A stretch of DNA of 64,000 nucleotides. Origin: Rhizobiaceae bacterium (GTDB taxonomy: Bacteria > Pseudomonadota > Alphaproteobacteria > Rhizobiales > Rhizobiaceae). Below, in pieces: positions 15,299-23,841 of this stretch. Position 1 is the stretch's first letter, and each line of letters opens with the position of its first letter. The stretch lies in NCBI GenBank assembly GCA_023953845.1, contig JAMLJC010000001.1, forward strand, positions 3,234,501 to 3,298,500. Direction: 5' to 3'. The translations under genes and the position numbers were made by a program. A model generated the notes under the pieces. It searched no databases and was not told the origin of the DNA. It saw only the letters and a program-made list of their open reading frames with translations.

Positions 15299-17410
15299 TT
15301 GGGTGGACAAGTGGCCGGCGGAATGGGGACCGGACGGAATCTGGGAAAGCTGCTGTCGCCGCGATCAATCGCGGTCGTGGGAGCGTCGCTGCGGCCCGAT
15401 ACACCGGGTCACGATACGCTGGTCCAGTTGCGCCGCATCGGCTACACCGGCCGGATCATCCCGGTAAATCCGAAATACGACGAGATTGCCGGCCTGCCTT
15501 GTGTCTCCAGTCTTGCGGCAATCGAGGAAAGACCGGACCACGCGATCATTGCGGTCAACAACGACCTCGTCGAGGCGTCGATCGTCGAGGCGGGTTCCCT
15601 TGGCATCGGGGCCGCGACCATATTCGCGTCATGCTACCTTGAGAACGACACGTCTCCCAGGCTGGTCGATCGGCTGAGAATGCATGCGAGCCGGTACGGC
15701 ATGTCCATCGTCGGCGCCAATTGCATGGGCTTTTACAACATGGCCCATCGGGTATCGGCGAGCTGGTTTCCGATCGAGGAACTGCCGACAGGCCCCATCG
15801 CCTTTATCAGCCATTCCGGCGCCGTTTTCGCTGCATTTCTCGGACTCGACCGTCGTCTTGGCTACAGTCTCGCCGTCTCGGCCGGACAGGAGCTTACCAC
15901 GACGGTTGCCGACTATCTCGATTATGCGCTCGAACTGGAGGAGACGCGCGTCGCGGCTCTTTTTCTGGAGACGGTCCGCGACCCTCAAGGCTTTGCCGCA
16001 GCGCTGGAAAAGGCGCGGGAACGTGATGTGCCCGTGGTCGCCATCAAGGTGGGTCGCACCAGCAGCAGCGCCCGCCTCGCCGAAAGCCATTCAGGCGCCA
16101 TAGCCGGAAATGACGCGGCCTATCAGGCGCTATTCGACCGCTACGGCGTCATCCGGGTCCGTGACGTGGATGAACTGGCGTCCACAGCGACGTTGCTTTC
16201 GGCGCCGAAAAAATATGTATCCGGAGGCTTGGCGGCGATCACGGATTCCGGCGGCGCGCGGGGGCTGCTGATCGATCTTGCCGAGGATGAGAAGGTCGCG
16301 TTCGCCGAAATCGGCAAGGCAACGAAAGAAATCCTGAGCGAACGACTGGACTACGGGCTGGAGCCGGTCAATCCGCTGGATGCATGGGGATCGGGCCACG
16401 ACTATATCGGGGTCTATCGCGATTGCCTGAACGCCCTGATGGCCGACCCGGCAACCGGCATCGGCATGTTCCTGTTCGACATCGCGCTCGAGGATCATCT
16501 GTCACGAGGCTTCGTCGATGCCTGCCTCGATGTCGCGCAGGCAAACGAGAAGCCGGTCTTCGTGGCCACCAATTTCGGCAAGCTTCCGCGTACCGAACTG
16601 GCGAACCGGTTGCAGGCGGCAGGAATCCCGCTCATTGACGGCGTCGGTCCGGCGCTGAGGGCGGTCAGGCATCTGACGTCGCGCCAACGGCATGTCGCAG
16701 GCAAGGCAGCGACCGGCCGAGAGCCGAAAGCGCCGGCTCTTCTTGCCGATTGGAAGCGAAGGTTTGCGCAGACGCCGGTGGATTCGGTCGACGAGGCCAC
16801 CGGATATCGCCTGCTGTCGGACTGGGGCATGGCGACGCTGCGCCACCGCAGCGTTGCAAGCCGGCAGGAACTGGAGGAGGCATTGACCGATTTTCCGCTT
16901 CCTGCCGTCCTCAAGACGGCTGTGCCGGGCATCCTGCACAAATCCGATGTCGGCGGGGTCTTCGTCGGCCTCAGGGACCAGGCCGCGCTTCTGTCTGCCT
17001 ATGACGACATGGCGGCGCGGCTCGGCAAGGAAGCTGTGCTGGTCGAGATGGCGCCGAAGGGCGTCGAACTGATCGTCGGCGGTCTCGTCGATCCGCAATT
17101 CGGACCGATCGTCATGATCGGCGCGGGCGGTATCCTCGTCGAACTCTTCAAGGATGTTACCTTTGTGCTCGCGCCTGCTTCGCGCGAGGAAATCCGCCTC
17201 GCCATCGGCAAGCTCAAGGCCTCGGCGATCCTGGCCGGGTTGCGCGGTGCGGCAGCAGCGGACATGGATGCGCTTGTGGAAACGGTATTTTCCTTCTCGC
17301 ATCTTGTCGCCGATCTCGCCGACAGCGTCACCGGTATCGAGATCAATCCTTTGCTGGCCACGCCGAATGGCTGCATCCCGCTCGACGTTCTGGTAACCCT
17401 GAAGCGCTGA
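15299..17410 (+). CDS. ADP-forming acyl-CoA synthetase (fused alpha-beta)
   Basis: A 703-residue NDP-forming acyl-CoA synthetase with the order CoA-binding Rossmann domain (about 14-110), succinyl-CoA-ligase-like domains (about 150-450) and a C-terminal ATP-grasp domain (about 490-703). Motifs seen are SPRSIAVVGAS, ISHSGA, SHSGAIAGNDAAYQALFDRYG and LHKSDVGGVFVGL. It activates a carboxylate to its CoA thioester with ATP and releases ADP and phosphate. Start is a TTG at 15299 with AGGAG six bases upstream; an ATG at 15323 is the alternative. Last gene of its operon. The substrate is presumably one of the island's acids. Confidence 0.88.
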   Translation: MGGQVAGGMGTGRNLGKLLSPRSIAVVGASLRPDTPGHDTLVQLRRIGYTGRIIPVNPKYDEIAGLPCVSSLAAIEERPDHAIIAVNNDLVEASIVEAGSLGIGAATIFASCYLENDTSPRLVDRLRMHASRYGMSIVGANCMGFYNMAHRVSASWFPIEELPTGPIAFISHSGAVFAAFLGLDRRLGYSLAVSAGQELTTTVADYLDYALELEETRVAALFLETVRDPQGFAAALEKARERDVPVVAIKVGRTSSSARLAESHSGAIAGNDAAYQALFDRYGVIRVRDVDELASTATLLSAPKKYVSGGLAAITDSGGARGLLIDLAEDEKVAFAEIGKATKEILSERLDYGLEPVNPLDAWGSGHDYIGVYRDCLNALMADPATGIGMFLFDIALEDHLSRGFVDACLDVAQANEKPVFVATNFGKLPRTELANRLQAAGIPLIDGVGPALRAVRHLTSRQRHVAGKAATGREPKAPALLADWKRRFAQTPVDSVDEATGYRLLSDWGMATLRHRSVASRQELEEALTDFPLPAVLKTAVPGILHKSDVGGVFVGLRDQAALLSAYDDMAARLGKEAVLVEMAPKGVELIVGGLVDPQFGPIVMIGAGGILVELFKDVTFVLAPASREEIRLAIGKLKASAILAGLRGAAAADMDALVETVFSFSHLVADLADSVTGIEINPLLATPNGCIPLDVLVTLKR

Positions 17411-17585
17411 GTCCTTTTGACGGAGGACGACAGGCGGCCGGCAGAGCTGACCGCGTCGTCGTCTTCAACACGCTCGTTCCGCATCGTTACCGGAATGGGC
17501 GTCTTTGTCGGGCCGGCAAAGCGGACCGGGATGCCCCGGCACAGCACCCCGAGCTTTTTGAAGGGCCGACGTTCCTGTTAGAAGT
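17411..17585. other. Convergent intergenic region without recognised gene
   Basis: These 175 bp separate the acyl-CoA synthetase from the converging CoA ligase. I see no convincing hairpin with a U-run and no conserved coding segment. Transcription presumably ends here, but the signal is not clear. Confidence 0.4.
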
Positions 17586-18968
17586 TCAGAGTGCTCGCGC
17601 CTCGCGCGCCGCGTCCGAAATATAAACGCGTTCGTCCTTCCAGCGCTTCGCCTTGTACTGGCTGCGCGCAAGGCTCTCGGTCGCGAGGGCGGTGACCTGG
17701 AAGCGTAGCGCTATCTTCCGGCGTATCTCGCTGGCGATCCGCTCGCACAGTTCCGCATCTTGGCCTGGCGCCAGTTCGCCCTTCGGCATGAACCTCAGTT
17801 CCGCATTGTCGGAGCCGTCCGGCTTGGTGGTCAGGATGATCTCATATTCGTCGATTTCCTGATATCCGAGCACAACCTGCTCGATCGCCTGCGGCCAGAC
17901 ATTGATGCCCTTGATCCGGTACATTTCGTCCAGCCGGCTGATGGAACCGATCTCGATGCCACAGAAGGGACGGCCGCAACGGCAATAGGAACCGGTGTGG
18001 TATACGGCGAGATCCTTCATCCGGCAGCGGATGACGGGAGTATCGAGATGATAAAGGCTGGTGATCACGACCTCGCCCTTCTCGCCGTCGCGCACATGCC
18101 TGCCTGTCGCCGGATCGATCACCTCCAGCAATACGTGCGGGTCGATATTATGAAGAAGACCCGGCCGGCGCTCGTCGCCCACGCCTTCCTCGCAGGTGAA
18201 CATGTGGTCGTTGCGCGACTGCGTCGATCCGTAGCGGTCGAAGACGCGGGCGTCCCAGTCGCGCTCCAGCCGGTCGTACCACCGCAACGAGGCCCCTTCG
18301 CCGCCGCAGAACAGGGCATCGACGCTGGAGATGTCGGCGCTTTCGCCTCGGACCGCCGACAGGTGCCAGAAATAGGAGGTGGTGCCGATCAGGCCCTTCG
18401 GCTTGAAGCGCTGGATGAGTTCGAGCTTGCGCTGGGCATCGTAGTTGCCGGCCGGCAGGACATTGAGGCCGTAGTCGAGGGCGCCGTGATATTCCAGCCG
18501 CCCGCCTCCGAGCATGGTCAGCGGCAGCGTGAGCATCGCCGTATCGCCGGCTTTCAGGCCGGCCCAGCGATACATATAGGCGTAGACGGCCGAACTGCGC
18601 TGCAACTCGCGCAGGGTCTGTGCATGCAATTCCTGGCCTTGTCCGGAAGTGCCGCTCGTCGAGAACAGCATCATGGGATCGCGCCGCTCGATCAGATGCC
18701 TGAGCCGGTTTCCATAGGGCGGCTCGGCCAATTGGTCGGCGATGAAGTCGCCTTTCTCGACGGTCGGCACGCGATCGGTGAAATCTTCCAGCGATTCGAT
18801 CGCGGTTACGTCGACGCCCTGCTCGCTCCAGATACGCGAATAGAAGGCGTTGGTCGTCGACACATAGTCGAGCAATGCCTTCAGTTGCGAGAACTGAAGT
18901 GCGCGGATCTGGCTGTGCTCCAGCCGCTCCCAGGAATCGCGTTGGGGCGGCGTAAAATTCTGCAGCAT
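17586..18968 (-). CDS. PaaK-like phenylacetate-CoA ligase family protein
   Basis: A 460-residue adenylate-forming ligase of the phenylacetate-CoA ligase (PaaK) family. The phosphate loop is FSTSGTSGQGQ. Other family marks are CGGEGASLRW, RYGSTQSRNDH and GSISRLDEMYRIKGINVWPQ before the small C-terminal domain. It has a CYCRCG-like cysteine cluster (SYCRCGRPFCG) as in PaaK relatives. It activates a carboxylic acid via an acyl-AMP. I chose the ATG at 18968 with GGGGA upstream; a GTG at 19034 would add 22 unconserved residues. Cotranscribed with the acyl-CoA dehydrogenase at 19.06-20.21 kb. Confidence 0.87.
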   Translation of the reverse strand: MLQNFTPPQRDSWERLEHSQIRALQFSQLKALLDYVSTTNAFYSRIWSEQGVDVTAIESLEDFTDRVPTVEKGDFIADQLAEPPYGNRLRHLIERRDPMMLFSTSGTSGQGQELHAQTLRELQRSSAVYAYMYRWAGLKAGDTAMLTLPLTMLGGGRLEYHGALDYGLNVLPAGNYDAQRKLELIQRFKPKGLIGTTSYFWHLSAVRGESADISSVDALFCGGEGASLRWYDRLERDWDARVFDRYGSTQSRNDHMFTCEEGVGDERRPGLLHNIDPHVLLEVIDPATGRHVRDGEKGEVVITSLYHLDTPVIRCRMKDLAVYHTGSYCRCGRPFCGIEIGSISRLDEMYRIKGINVWPQAIEQVVLGYQEIDEYEIILTTKPDGSDNAELRFMPKGELAPGQDAELCERIASEIRRKIALRFQVTALATESLARSQYKAKRWKDERVYISDAAREARAL

Positions 18969-19059
18969 CCTTGGTCCCCGTTCTTCAAGACCTCGATCGG
19001 CATCGATGATGGTCGTCAGGCATTGATCCGACACGATTTGACCGCCGCGACCGGCACGT

Positions 19060-20214
19060 TCAGAAGTTCATCAGGCCGTCGCGCACGATATGGCGCGCCA
19101 CCAGCAGACGCTGGATCTGCGGCGTACCGTCGAAAATCTGGAAGGCGCGAGAGTCGCGCATAAGCCGCTCGGCCGAATTCTCCTTGGAAAGGCCGTTGGC
19201 GCCCATCACCTGTACGCATTCCGTCGTGACGCGCACCGCCATCTCGGTGCAGATCAGCTTGGCGACCGAAGCGAGAGCCGTCGTCTCTCTTGCGTCGCCG
19301 CGGCCGAGCGCGTCGAGGCCTCTCAGCCATATGGCCTTGCTCATCTCGATCTCCGACGCGAGTTCGGCGATCAGGAACTGAAGCCCCTGATGCTGAAAGA
19401 TCGGCTTGCCGAACTGCTGGCGTTGCAGTGCGTATTCGCGCGCGATCCCAAGGGCTGCGGTCGCAGTGCCGAGCGCCATGCCGGCAGCGTTCAGTCGTGC
19501 CGAGTCGAGCGTCAGCATGGCGATCTTGAAGCCTTCGTTCTCTTCACCCAGACGATTGCTTTCCGGCACGAAGACATCTTCCAGCAACAGTTCGCTGGTT
19601 GGGTTGCCGCGCAGCCCGGTCAGCGGCTCGTCGCGTCCGCGTTCGAAGCCTGGGGTTCCGTTTTCGATGAGGAACGCGGAAATGCCGCGTGAACCGGCGT
19701 CGGGATCGGTCTTGGCGAAGACCACGAACACGTCGCCAACCGATCCGTTCGTGCACCACATCTTGCGGCCGTTGAGGCGATAGCCGCCCTCGACCCGCGT
19801 GGCGCGGGTGCGCATGGCCGACACGTCCGATCCGGCCAGCGGTTCCGACATGGAAATGCAGGGTATGCGGCGACCTTCAGCCACCGCCGGAACGATTGCT
19901 GCCGCTAGCGCAGGCGAGGCTTTGGCGATGATGGGCGTCAGGACGTCGGCGCAATTGGCGAACGTTACCGCGAAAGCAGGACTGGTGCGGGCGATCCGTT
20001 CGGCGGCAAGAAGCGGCAGCACGTGGTCGCGGCCGATGCCGCCGAACTCTTCCGGCACGTCGATGCGAAACAGGCCGAATTCGCCGGCCTTGCGGTAGAG
20101 CTCATGCGGGAACTCCGCCGTCCGCTCCATGCCGGCGACGGCCGCCTGGACATCGTCGCGGCAGAACCGGTCCACAGTGGCAAGCACGGAAGAGCGTAGG
20201 GAAGTGTCGGTCAA
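19060..20214 (-). CDS. Acyl-CoA dehydrogenase (second of three)
   Basis: A 384-residue acyl-CoA dehydrogenase with ISMSEPLAGSDVSA, GRKMWCTNGSVGDVF, FGKPIFQHQGLQFLIAEL and the C-terminal FQIFDGTPQIQRLLVARHI. As in the other two copies, Asp replaces Glu at the usual catalytic-base position. It is clearly a paralogue of the 11.6 kb enzyme rather than a recent duplicate, because the residues outside the motifs differ. The TTG at 20214 is preceded by GAGGA at six bases. It heads a two-gene minus-strand operon with the PaaK-like ligase, so activation and first oxidation are coupled. Confidence 0.9.
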   Translation of the reverse strand: MTDTSLRSSVLATVDRFCRDDVQAAVAGMERTAEFPHELYRKAGEFGLFRIDVPEEFGGIGRDHVLPLLAAERIARTSPAFAVTFANCADVLTPIIAKASPALAAAIVPAVAEGRRIPCISMSEPLAGSDVSAMRTRATRVEGGYRLNGRKMWCTNGSVGDVFVVFAKTDPDAGSRGISAFLIENGTPGFERGRDEPLTGLRGNPTSELLLEDVFVPESNRLGEENEGFKIAMLTLDSARLNAAGMALGTATAALGIAREYALQRQQFGKPIFQHQGLQFLIAELASEIEMSKAIWLRGLDALGRGDARETTALASVAKLICTEMAVRVTTECVQVMGANGLSKENSAERLMRDSRAFQIFDGTPQIQRLLVARHIVRDGLMNF

Positions 20215-20322
20215 CTATCGTCCTCGCGTCGGAAGTGGTGAGCTGTGCCGCTCGCTTCCGTTTAGAAAATATCACTGGAAATGGGAATATCCCTTGCCAT
20301 CGCAAGAAAATTACCCATAGAT

Positions 20323-20338
20323 GTTTGAAAAAATCAAC
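20323..20338. promoter_or_regulatory. GTTT-N8-CAAC operator, site 3
   Basis: GTTTGAAAAAATCAAC in the 146-bp divergent region between the minus-strand dehydrogenase (20214) and the plus-strand ADC-like gene (20361). The right half is CAAC instead of AAAC. Its position would allow one bound protein to control both directions. Confidence 0.6.
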
Positions 20339-20360
20339 ACAAAAGAAACAGGCGACTGTG

Positions 20361-21158
20361 ATGAATGGCGAGGCGTGTTTTCTCGATATCGTGAACTTGG
20401 CGCATCCTTTTGGCGGCCAGCCCTGGCACTTCGAGGGCGAGACGCTGAACGTCTATGTGGAGGTGGCCGCCGCCGCATTGGCACGCTACTTCCCGCGGCC
20501 TCTGGCGCTTTCGGGGCCGCCTGTCTTCCGCCTCACGGTCCACGCCCTGCGGTCCGACTGCGGTCTTGGCCGGGAATGGGCGGCACGCAATCCCAGCCGG
20601 TCGCAGTTCCATGAGGCCGTGGTCGCCTTCAATGCGGCGGTCGACGGCATTGATGGCAACTGGGACCCATTCATGTGGACCGATGCCGAACCGCAGCTTT
20701 GCGTAGGGCGGGAACTGTACGGCTTTTCGATGCGGCTTGGCGACATCGGCATGACCAGACGGCCTGCGTTGAATGGTTGGCGGCGGGGAGACATCGTTGC
20801 TGCGCATGCGAGCCAGGATGGCCGCCTGATCTTTTCGATCGAGATGAGTGTCGAGCGGAACGGACCCGATGCCACACCGCCGCCTGTGCCTGCCACCCCG
20901 GTCTTCTATTCGCGGCGTACCCTGCCCAGGCCCGAGGAGCCGTGCGTCTCGGACATAACGTTCTGCCGCACGACGATGCAGGATTTGCGGATTGGTGAGG
21001 TGTGGTCGGGCAGCGGTTCTTTTCGCATCGAGCATGAGCAACTTGGCGATCTGGCGGGCGGCCGGGTGCTCGGCGCGCGCTGGAGCAGCTTTGAGATGAC
21101 CAAGCCTCCGGCCGAAGTTCTCGGCCGCTGGAGCGTAACCGGCAGTTCGGGGAATTAG
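20361..21158 (+). CDS. Acetoacetate decarboxylase-like protein lacking the Schiff-base lysine
   Basis: A 265-residue protein of the acetoacetate decarboxylase (ADC) superfamily. The best match is EPQLCVGRELYGFSMRLGDIG (110-130 region) with the clostridial GRELSAYPKKLGYP segment; IGEVWSGSGSFRIEHEQLGDL matches its EAWTGPTRLQLF segment. The two active-site lysines (K115, K116 in the clostridial enzyme) correspond to M124 and R125 here, so classical Schiff-base decarboxylation is not expected. Other ADC-fold families catalyse aldol, dehydratase or hydrolase reactions. ATG at 20361 chosen; upstream in-frame codons cross the operator. It is four bases from the following SDR gene. Confidence 0.7.
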   Translation: MNGEACFLDIVNLAHPFGGQPWHFEGETLNVYVEVAAAALARYFPRPLALSGPPVFRLTVHALRSDCGLGREWAARNPSRSQFHEAVVAFNAAVDGIDGNWDPFMWTDAEPQLCVGRELYGFSMRLGDIGMTRRPALNGWRRGDIVAAHASQDGRLIFSIEMSVERNGPDATPPPVPATPVFYSRRTLPRPEEPCVSDITFCRTTMQDLRIGEVWSGSGSFRIEHEQLGDLAGGRVLGARWSSFEMTKPPAEVLGRWSVTGSSGN

Positions 21159-21162
21159 GCGT

Positions 21163-21921
21163 ATGATCGATCTTCGGGACAAGACAATATTGGTCACCGG
21201 CGCCTCGCGCGGCATCGGCCGCGCGATACTGGAGACCTGTCATGCGGCCGGCGCCAATGTCGTGCTGCATTATGGTCGAAGCGCGGGCGCCGCGGAAGAG
21301 ATTCAAACCCGACTCGGTGTCGAGCGCTGCCTTGCCGTTCAGGGCGAACTGGCAGAGCTGCGGGATATAGGGAGTCTCTGGCGAAGAGCGCTGGAATGGA
21401 AGGGCAGGGTCGACGTCCTGGTCAACAACGCCTCGATCCGCATCGATCTGGAACTCGATGCCGAAGACGAGGCCTGGGACGCGGCATGGCGGAAGGTTCT
21501 CGACGTCAACCTTTTGGCGCCTGCCCATCTTTCGCGCCTCGCGGTGCGGCATTTCCGGGAAAGCGGCGGCGGCTCCATCGTCAACATAGCCAGTCGTCCG
21601 GCTTTCCGGGGCGATACGCCGACCTGCCCGCATGACGGCGCGGCAAAGGGCGGACTTGTCTCCCTGACCAGACAGGTCGCGCGGCACTACGGAGCGGACA
21701 ACGTCAAGGCATTCGTTGTCGCGCCGGGCATCATCGAGACGGATCAGGCTTCCGAATTCTTCGAGGTCAGCGGTCGGGGTTCGTGGCTGGCCGAAATTCC
21801 GGCAGGCAGATTCGGGCGCCCCGGCGACATCGCCAACGTCGTCGCCTTCCTCGCCTCTGGCCTTGCGGATTACGCGACCGGTTCGACGATAGATGTCAAC
21901 GGCGCGTCATACGTCCATTGA
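21163..21921 (+). CDS. Short-chain dehydrogenase-like protein without catalytic Tyr
   Basis: A 252-residue SDR-fold protein with an intact cofactor motif TGASRGIG (13-20), NNAS and SIVNIAS. The active-site region reads TPTCPHDGAAKGGLVSLT: the Lys is kept, but the Tyr four residues before it is Asp, preceded by His. It may use another residue, or act as a reductase-fold dehydratase or a binding protein. It follows the ADC-like gene by 4 bp and both share one promoter with site 3. NAD(P) choice is not clear. Confidence 0.82.
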   Translation: MIDLRDKTILVTGASRGIGRAILETCHAAGANVVLHYGRSAGAAEEIQTRLGVERCLAVQGELAELRDIGSLWRRALEWKGRVDVLVNNASIRIDLELDAEDEAWDAAWRKVLDVNLLAPAHLSRLAVRHFRESGGGSIVNIASRPAFRGDTPTCPHDGAAKGGLVSLTRQVARHYGADNVKAFVVAPGIIETDQASEFFEVSGRGSWLAEIPAGRFGRPGDIANVVAFLASGLADYATGSTIDVNGASYVH

Positions 21922-21929
21922 CCGCGGCG

Positions 21930-22502
21930 TCAGAAGGACGGCGGCGTTGCCGCGCTGACGACCTCGCAGACATCGTCGCCGACATTTCGAAACCGGTGGG
22001 GAAGCGAACTGTTGAAATAATACGCCTCCCCCGCTTTCAGCACCTTGCGCTCGACGCCAACCGTGACTTCCAGCGACCCCTTGAGAACAATGCCGCACTC
22101 TTCGCCTGAGTGTTGCAACATTTCAACGCCGGTATCGGCGCCGGGTTCGTATTTTTCAGACACCATCTGGAGCTTGCGGTTCTTGTCCCTGCCATTGACC
22201 AGAAGAAAAGAAATGTCGCTGCCGCCAATTTCGACCAGATCTTCCTTGGTGAAGAAGACGTTCGAAACGTTCTCCATGTCGAGCGAAAAGAAGTCGGCAA
22301 TACTGATAGAGAAAACGGATAATATTTTCTTGAGAGACGCCACCTGAGGACTCGTCGCGCCTTGCTCGATCAGCGAAATCGTGCCGTTGGTCAGGCCGGC
22401 GCGCCTCGCCAGTTCCCGCTGTGACAAGCCATATGCGGCGCGCAAGGCGGCAAGCCGTTCGCCGACGCCATCAGATTCATTGCCATGTTTCGGTCCGCTC
22501 AC
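21930..22502 (-). CDS. XRE-cupin transcriptional regulator (PuuR-like)
   Basis: A 190-residue regulator with an N-terminal XRE helix-turn-helix (about 14-68; YGLSQRELARRAGLTNGTIS followed by IEQG) and a C-terminal cupin sensor domain (about 110-185; ECGIVLKGSLEVTVG, AYYFNSSLPHRFRN). This architecture is that of PuuR and related regulators of amine or acid catabolism. I chose the GTG at 22502 because PuuR-like proteins are about 185 residues; an upstream ATG at 22601 would add 33 residues overlapping the divergent promoter. It lies centrally in the island, with a dyad in its own promoter, so it is the best candidate for the regulator that binds the repeated 16-bp element. Confidence 0.87.
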   Translation of the reverse strand: MSGPKHGNESDGVGERLAALRAAYGLSQRELARRAGLTNGTISLIEQGATSPQVASLKKILSVFSISIADFFSLDMENVSNVFFTKEDLVEIGGSDISFLLVNGRDKNRKLQMVSEKYEPGADTGVEMLQHSGEECGIVLKGSLEVTVGVERKVLKAGEAYYFNSSLPHRFRNVGDDVCEVVSAATPPSF

Positions 22503-22522
22503 CGTGACCCGCTCTTGGTTTT

Positions 22523-22538
22523 GTTGATGGTTTTCAAC
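22523..22538. promoter_or_regulatory. GTTG-N8-CAAC dyad before the XRE-cupin gene, site 4
   Basis: GTTGATGGTTTTCAAC, 21 bp upstream of the chosen GTG start of the regulator. It has the same 16-bp length and half-site geometry as the other island sites, with GTTG/CAAC ends. Suggests autoregulation. Confidence 0.5.
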
Positions 22539-22634
22539 TAACCCCAACTTCCGTTGATGCACAAGGCGAAATATCCGCAGGCGGCCGGCATCGCCGTTCA
22601 TTCTCTTCTAGACAGCTCTGTGCTTGTGTGTATT

Positions 22635-22650
22635 GTAGAAAAAATCAAAC
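22635..22650. promoter_or_regulatory. Operator, site 5 (GTAG-N8-AAAC)
   Basis: GTAGAAAAAATCAAAC, 24 bp before the GTG of the third acyl-CoA dehydrogenase. The 19-base stretch 22632-22650 is identical to 27363-27381, 4.7 kb away. Only the right half fits the consensus fully. Confidence 0.65.
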
Positions 22651-22673
22651 ACCAAGCTGCCTGGAGGGCCTTT

Positions 22674-23831
22674 GTGAATTTCGAGCTTACCAGTCAACAG
22701 GCCCTGATAGCGGAAACGGCGCGGCGTTTCGTAGCCGAGCATCTCATGCCACATGAAGAGAATATCGAACGCACCGGTGAGGTGCCAGACGATCTTCGGC
22801 GCAAGCTCAGGGATTTGTCGCGCGAGGCCGGTCTCTATGCGGCGAACATGCCGGAGGACGTCGGCGGCGCCGGCCTGAGCAATGTCGAACTGGCGCTGCT
22901 GGAGCGCGAGCTTGGCCGCGTCAGCCTGCCGCTGGCAAGCTGCGTGCTGCGCCCGGCGCCTATCCTCAAGGCCTGCGCCGGCGAGCAGGTCGAGCGCTAT
23001 CTGAAACCCACCGTTAGCGGCGAGCGTGTCGACTGCTTTGCTCTGACCGAGCCGGGCGCCGGCTCCGACGCCAACAACATCTCCACCCAGGCCGTGGCCG
23101 ATGGCGATGACTTCATCCTGAATGGCTCCAAGCATTTCATCAGCCATGCCGATGTCGCCGACTTCGCCATCGTCTTCGCCGTGAGCGGCATGACCGATGG
23201 GCCACGGCCGCGGAAACTGATCACCTCTTTCCTGATCGACAAGGGGACGCCCGGTTTCGAGGTGCGGCGCATGGGGCGGGCCGTAGGCAATCGCGGCTAT
23301 CATCAGTGCGAACTGTTCTTCACCGACTGTCGCCTGCCGAAACGGCAGGTGCTTGGCGAGGTTCATGGCGGTTTCGATGTCGCCAAGGAGTGGCTGTTCG
23401 CCAGCCGCCTGGCGATTGCCGCCAATTGCGTCGGCCGCGCCGAGCGCATTCTCGATCTGTCGCTGCAATGGGCGGCGAGCCGCAAGACCTTCGGCAAGCC
23501 GATCGCCGAGCATCAGGGCATCGGCTTCAAGCTGGCGGACATGGCGACCGAGATCGAGGCGGCCAGGCTCCTGATGCTGCAGTGCGCCTGGAAGATCGAC
23601 CGGGAAGAGGGCAGCGAGGCCGTGGTCGGCATGGCCAAGATGTATGCGAGCGAGATGCTCGGCCGCGTCGCCGACAATGCCGTGCAGATCTTCGGCGGCA
23701 TGGGTGTGATGCAGGAAATGCCGATTGAGCGGTTCTGGCGCGACGCCCGCGTCGAACGGATCTGGGACGGAACGTCGGAGATGCAGCGCCACATGATCGC
23801 GCGCGAGCTGACGCGTCCATACAAGCAATAG
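22674..23831 (+). CDS. Acyl-CoA dehydrogenase (third of three)
   Basis: A 385-residue acyl-CoA dehydrogenase: CFALTEPGAGSDANN, NGSKHFISHADVADF, FGKPIAEHQGIGFKLADMA and VERIWDGTSEMQRHMIARE are seen, again with Asp in the usual Glu position. The start is the GTG at 22674, 12 bp after a clear GGAGG; the in-frame ATG at 22554 would run through operator site 5 and the divergent promoter. First gene of an operon continuing with crotonase, BKACE, flavin reductase and ABC ATPase. In butyrobetaine-like pathways such an enzyme makes the crotonyl-type intermediate. Confidence 0.9.
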   Translation: MNFELTSQQALIAETARRFVAEHLMPHEENIERTGEVPDDLRRKLRDLSREAGLYAANMPEDVGGAGLSNVELALLERELGRVSLPLASCVLRPAPILKACAGEQVERYLKPTVSGERVDCFALTEPGAGSDANNISTQAVADGDDFILNGSKHFISHADVADFAIVFAVSGMTDGPRPRKLITSFLIDKGTPGFEVRRMGRAVGNRGYHQCELFFTDCRLPKRQVLGEVHGGFDVAKEWLFASRLAIAANCVGRAERILDLSLQWAASRKTFGKPIAEHQGIGFKLADMATEIEAARLLMLQCAWKIDREEGSEAVVGMAKMYASEMLGRVADNAVQIFGGMGVMQEMPIERFWRDARVERIWDGTSEMQRHMIARELTRPYKQ

Positions 23832-23841
23832 GAGGGAAATC

